Assembly: GCA_026122225.1 (NCBI GenBank)
Contig: JANEZZ010001904.1
Location: 806,001-870,000, forward strand
DNA from: Heloderma charlesbogerti
Lineage: Eukaryota; Chordata; Lepidosauria; Squamata; Helodermatidae
Length of the DNA: 64,000 bases
Direction of reading: 5' to 3'
Positions 62,035 through 64,000 of the stretch are shown piece by piece. Every line of letters starts with the position of its first letter. The first letter of the stretch is position 1. A model generated the notes under the pieces. It searched no databases. It worked only from the letters and a program-made list of their open reading frames with translations, and had not been told where the DNA came from. The translations under genes were made by a program, and so were the position numbers.

Positions 62035-62865
62035 CTTCATGGTTGCTCTCCGGGCGTGCCTTCTCTGGAAATGCAGAAGGTAAACTTGTCTGAGGACAGG
62101 CAATGCTTACTCTCACTCAATATAAAAGTAAGCAGTTTGGGGGCTGTAGGAATGAAGCCTCCAGCTTCCATTGTGGAAATATGAATTCTAATTCTGCGGG
62201 GAAAGAACTGTGCCGCAGCAGCCACCGTATATTTGGGGAGTCCTGCTCTATCGTCCTACACACACTCACACATACACACACTTTATGGTTATAGCACTGA
62301 GTATTTTTGTTGTCTTGAGAACTCAGCTAACTAGGTAGAGAAAAGCGAGAAAATGCTTAAAGCAATGAGGCCTGCTCTGCTTCCAAATCCAGGCAACATA
62401 CAGTATGTCAGACTCATTATTATTTACATCTTCTAGCTGTGCTTTGCCATTACCATCCCTTTCCTTTGCATGAATGACTGCCCTTGAAAGCCTACTAGTG
62501 ACACTATTAAACTGGAACCCTATTAGTAGTACTGAAGCTCAATTCTTGTGCATTTGCGGGTGTTCCAATAATTAATATCTAGCATCTACTAGTCCTCTCT
62601 TTTTTATTATTAGATCTTTATTGATTGCCAGGACAGCTTTATGAAGATTCTTATGCTTGATTTCGTGTTCTGATAATGTAGCAGTGTTGCAGAGAAGTAG
62701 GAGCCAAATGTCTTTCAGGGGAATAATGGAAAAAGCCATAAACAATTCCCCCATATTTTTAACTGAAATAATGGATCGCCAAGTTGTAGCTTTTAAGAAT
62801 AAGCGCAGAAACTTGTATCATTGTGTGTGTGTATGTTGGGGGGGAATCATTCTGCTCCTTCAATG
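62035..62865. other. No gene seen; unassigned sequence
   Basis: A short (CA)n-like run is at 62258-62281. The plus frame that starts at 62657 is taken to be upstream fusion text of the LINE that follows. Confidence 0.4.
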
Positions 62866-62869
62866 TCTA

Positions 62870-64000
62870 TACTTCTTACACAATAGTGGTGCTTTATTAA
62901 ATAAAGACTCCTTTAGACACATTCAAGTATCATCCCACAGGGATGAAGATGAAAATGTTTTTGATTGCCCAAATGTAGAAGGGGAGGAAATAGGCCAGGA
63001 GTGCATGGTAGAACATAACAGCCAATCAAAGGGGCCAACGTCCCATAGCAAAAGATGCACATGCCAAAGGCATCTGGGGAGGGATATCATGTATAGGTGT
63101 TTCTATGCAAATGCTAGAAGCCCCCGTGCCAAAATGGGAGAGTTGGAGTGCTTGGTTTTAAAGGAAAACCTGGATATAGTGGGCACATTACAGAAACCTG
63201 GTGGAATGGAGAGAAGCAGTGGGATATGGTCATCTCTGGATATAAACTGTATAGGAAGGACAGGGAAGGGAGTACTGGGGGAGGTGTTGCCCTGTATGTC
63301 AAAGAGGGCATAGTGTCAAGCAGACTAGAACACCTAAAAGGGGTAGGCTTTTTTTCCACAGAAGCTCTGTGGGTGACAATACCAGGCTCCAAAACTAATT
63401 TAGTGCTAGGAACATGCTTTCGTCCCCCAGACCAGAATGCTCAGAGAGACCTTGAGAGGGAAAACGAAATCAGGGAGGCCTCCAAACAAGGAAATGTTGT
63501 AATAATAGTTGACTTCAACTACCTCCACATCGATTGCGTAAATGCATGCTCCAGCCAAGACAAAGAGGTTAAATTTATCAATGCCCTAAACAATTGTGCC
63601 CTAGAACAGTTGGTCATGGAACCAAGCAGTGATCACTGTGCTATCAGATTCAATATATATTTAACTGGAAAATTGCCCAGGAAGTCCAACACAGTCACAT
63701 TTGACTTCGAAAGAGGAAACTTCTCTAAAATGAGGGAAGTGATGAAAAGGAAGTTAAAAGGGGGAGTCAATATAATTAAATCCCTTCAGAATGCTTGGAG
63801 ATCACTCAAAACCACAAAACCACAATAACAGAAGCCCAGCTAAAATGTATACCACAGGTTAGGAAATGTAGCAACAAGTCCAAGAGGTCACCAGCATGGT
63901 TAAGGAGCAGTGTTATGGGAGTTATTAGAGAAAAGAGAGCTTCCTTCAGAAAATGGAAGACGTGCTCAGGTGAGGGAAATCAAACGGGAGCACAAGCTTG
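62870..64000 (+). mobile_element. CR1-group LINE, ORF2 endonuclease region, cut by the window edge
   Basis: The frame ending at 63313 contains CFYANARSPRAKMGELECLV, then a one-base shift near 63180-63186. The frame 63148-63828 continues GHITETWWNGEKQWD, SGYKLYRKDREGSTGGGVAL, FRPPDQNAQRDLERENEI, VIIVDFNYLHIDC and EPSSDHCAIRF. This is an APE-type endonuclease with its usual order: an N-x-R start, the catalytic E in TETWW, the DFN block and SDH at about 63627-63635. The G before DFN is changed to V. After the stop near 63826, text like SPAWLRSSVMGVIREKRASF continues in another frame to 64000, so the reverse transcriptase lies beyond the window. It is inactive as it stands. Confidence 0.8.

Overview
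The window looks like gene-poor, repeat-rich DNA of a reptile, most likely a squamate (lizard or snake). The reasons are two BovB/RTE LINE copies, several CR1-group and L2-group LINE fragments in both orientations, an L1-like 3' end, MIR-like and tRNA-derived SINE pieces, and many short DNA transposons with 8-bp target duplications. I found no host gene, exon series, rRNA or functional tRNA that I would defend. The only protein homology belongs to broken retrotransposon ORFs: reverse transcriptase of BovB at about 21.6-22.9 kb and, on the minus strand, 57.2-59.9 kb; CR1-type reverse transcriptase at 53.5-54.8 kb; L2-type reverse transcriptase at 16.2-18.1 kb (minus) and 20.4-23.0 kb; and a CR1-type endonuclease at 62.9 kb running off the right edge.

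The outstanding content is a family of non-autonomous, hAT-like elements (working name here: TACGTA-array elements). They have the terminal sequence TAGGGATG...CATCCCTA, and where both ends survive they are flanked by 8-bp target duplications. There are fifteen copies or fragments of the main type (starts near 7.61, 12.53, 14.44, 16.57, 20.58, 26.06, 31.43, 37.12, 45.32, 49.79, 50.74, 51.71, 51.86, 57.81 and 58.64 kb). Their interiors are runs of short perfect or near-perfect hairpins built on TACGTA and on GCAAATGGCGG/CCGCCATTTGC, and these hairpins are themselves arranged as one larger palindrome of 400-470 bp. Each copy has two different ends: an alpha end (TAGGGATGGCGGAGAATT type) and a beta end (TAGGGATGTACGAAAGTC type). 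Both ends carry a consensus 5' splice donor (AGGTAAGT) pointing outward, so the element resembles a small, mobile, CpG-rich bidirectional promoter with two first-exon donors. Elements with the same outermost 8 bp but other interiors lie at 29.66, 31.12, 44.68, 48.52 and 61.36 kb, with weaker candidates at 26.86 and 61.11 kb. One transposase therefore seems to have mobilised several unrelated palindromic cargos. No transposase gene is present in the window.

Layout: 0-7.6 kb holds MIR, CR1 and tRNA-SINE fragments, a foldback element and two other palindromic DNA elements. 7.6-21.2 kb holds five TACGTA-array copies, two inserted in L2 and one next to a CR1 fragment. 20.4-23.0 kb is an L2 LINE broken by one TACGTA-array copy and by a 5'-truncated BovB. 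23-31 kb is mostly unidentified sequence with a solo copy, a fused double element and simple repeats. 31.1-32.5 kb is a nested pair. 37.1-38.5 kb is a long damaged copy fused to another palindromic element. 44-51 kb holds small elements and truncated copies. 51.5-54.8 kb is a CR1 LINE interrupted by a TACGTA-array copy that itself contains a second copy. 57.2-59.9 kb is one internally deleted BovB with its own target duplication, interrupted by two TACGTA-array copies. The nesting gives a clear order: L2, CR1 and BovB first, then TACGTA-array elements, then further copies inside them.
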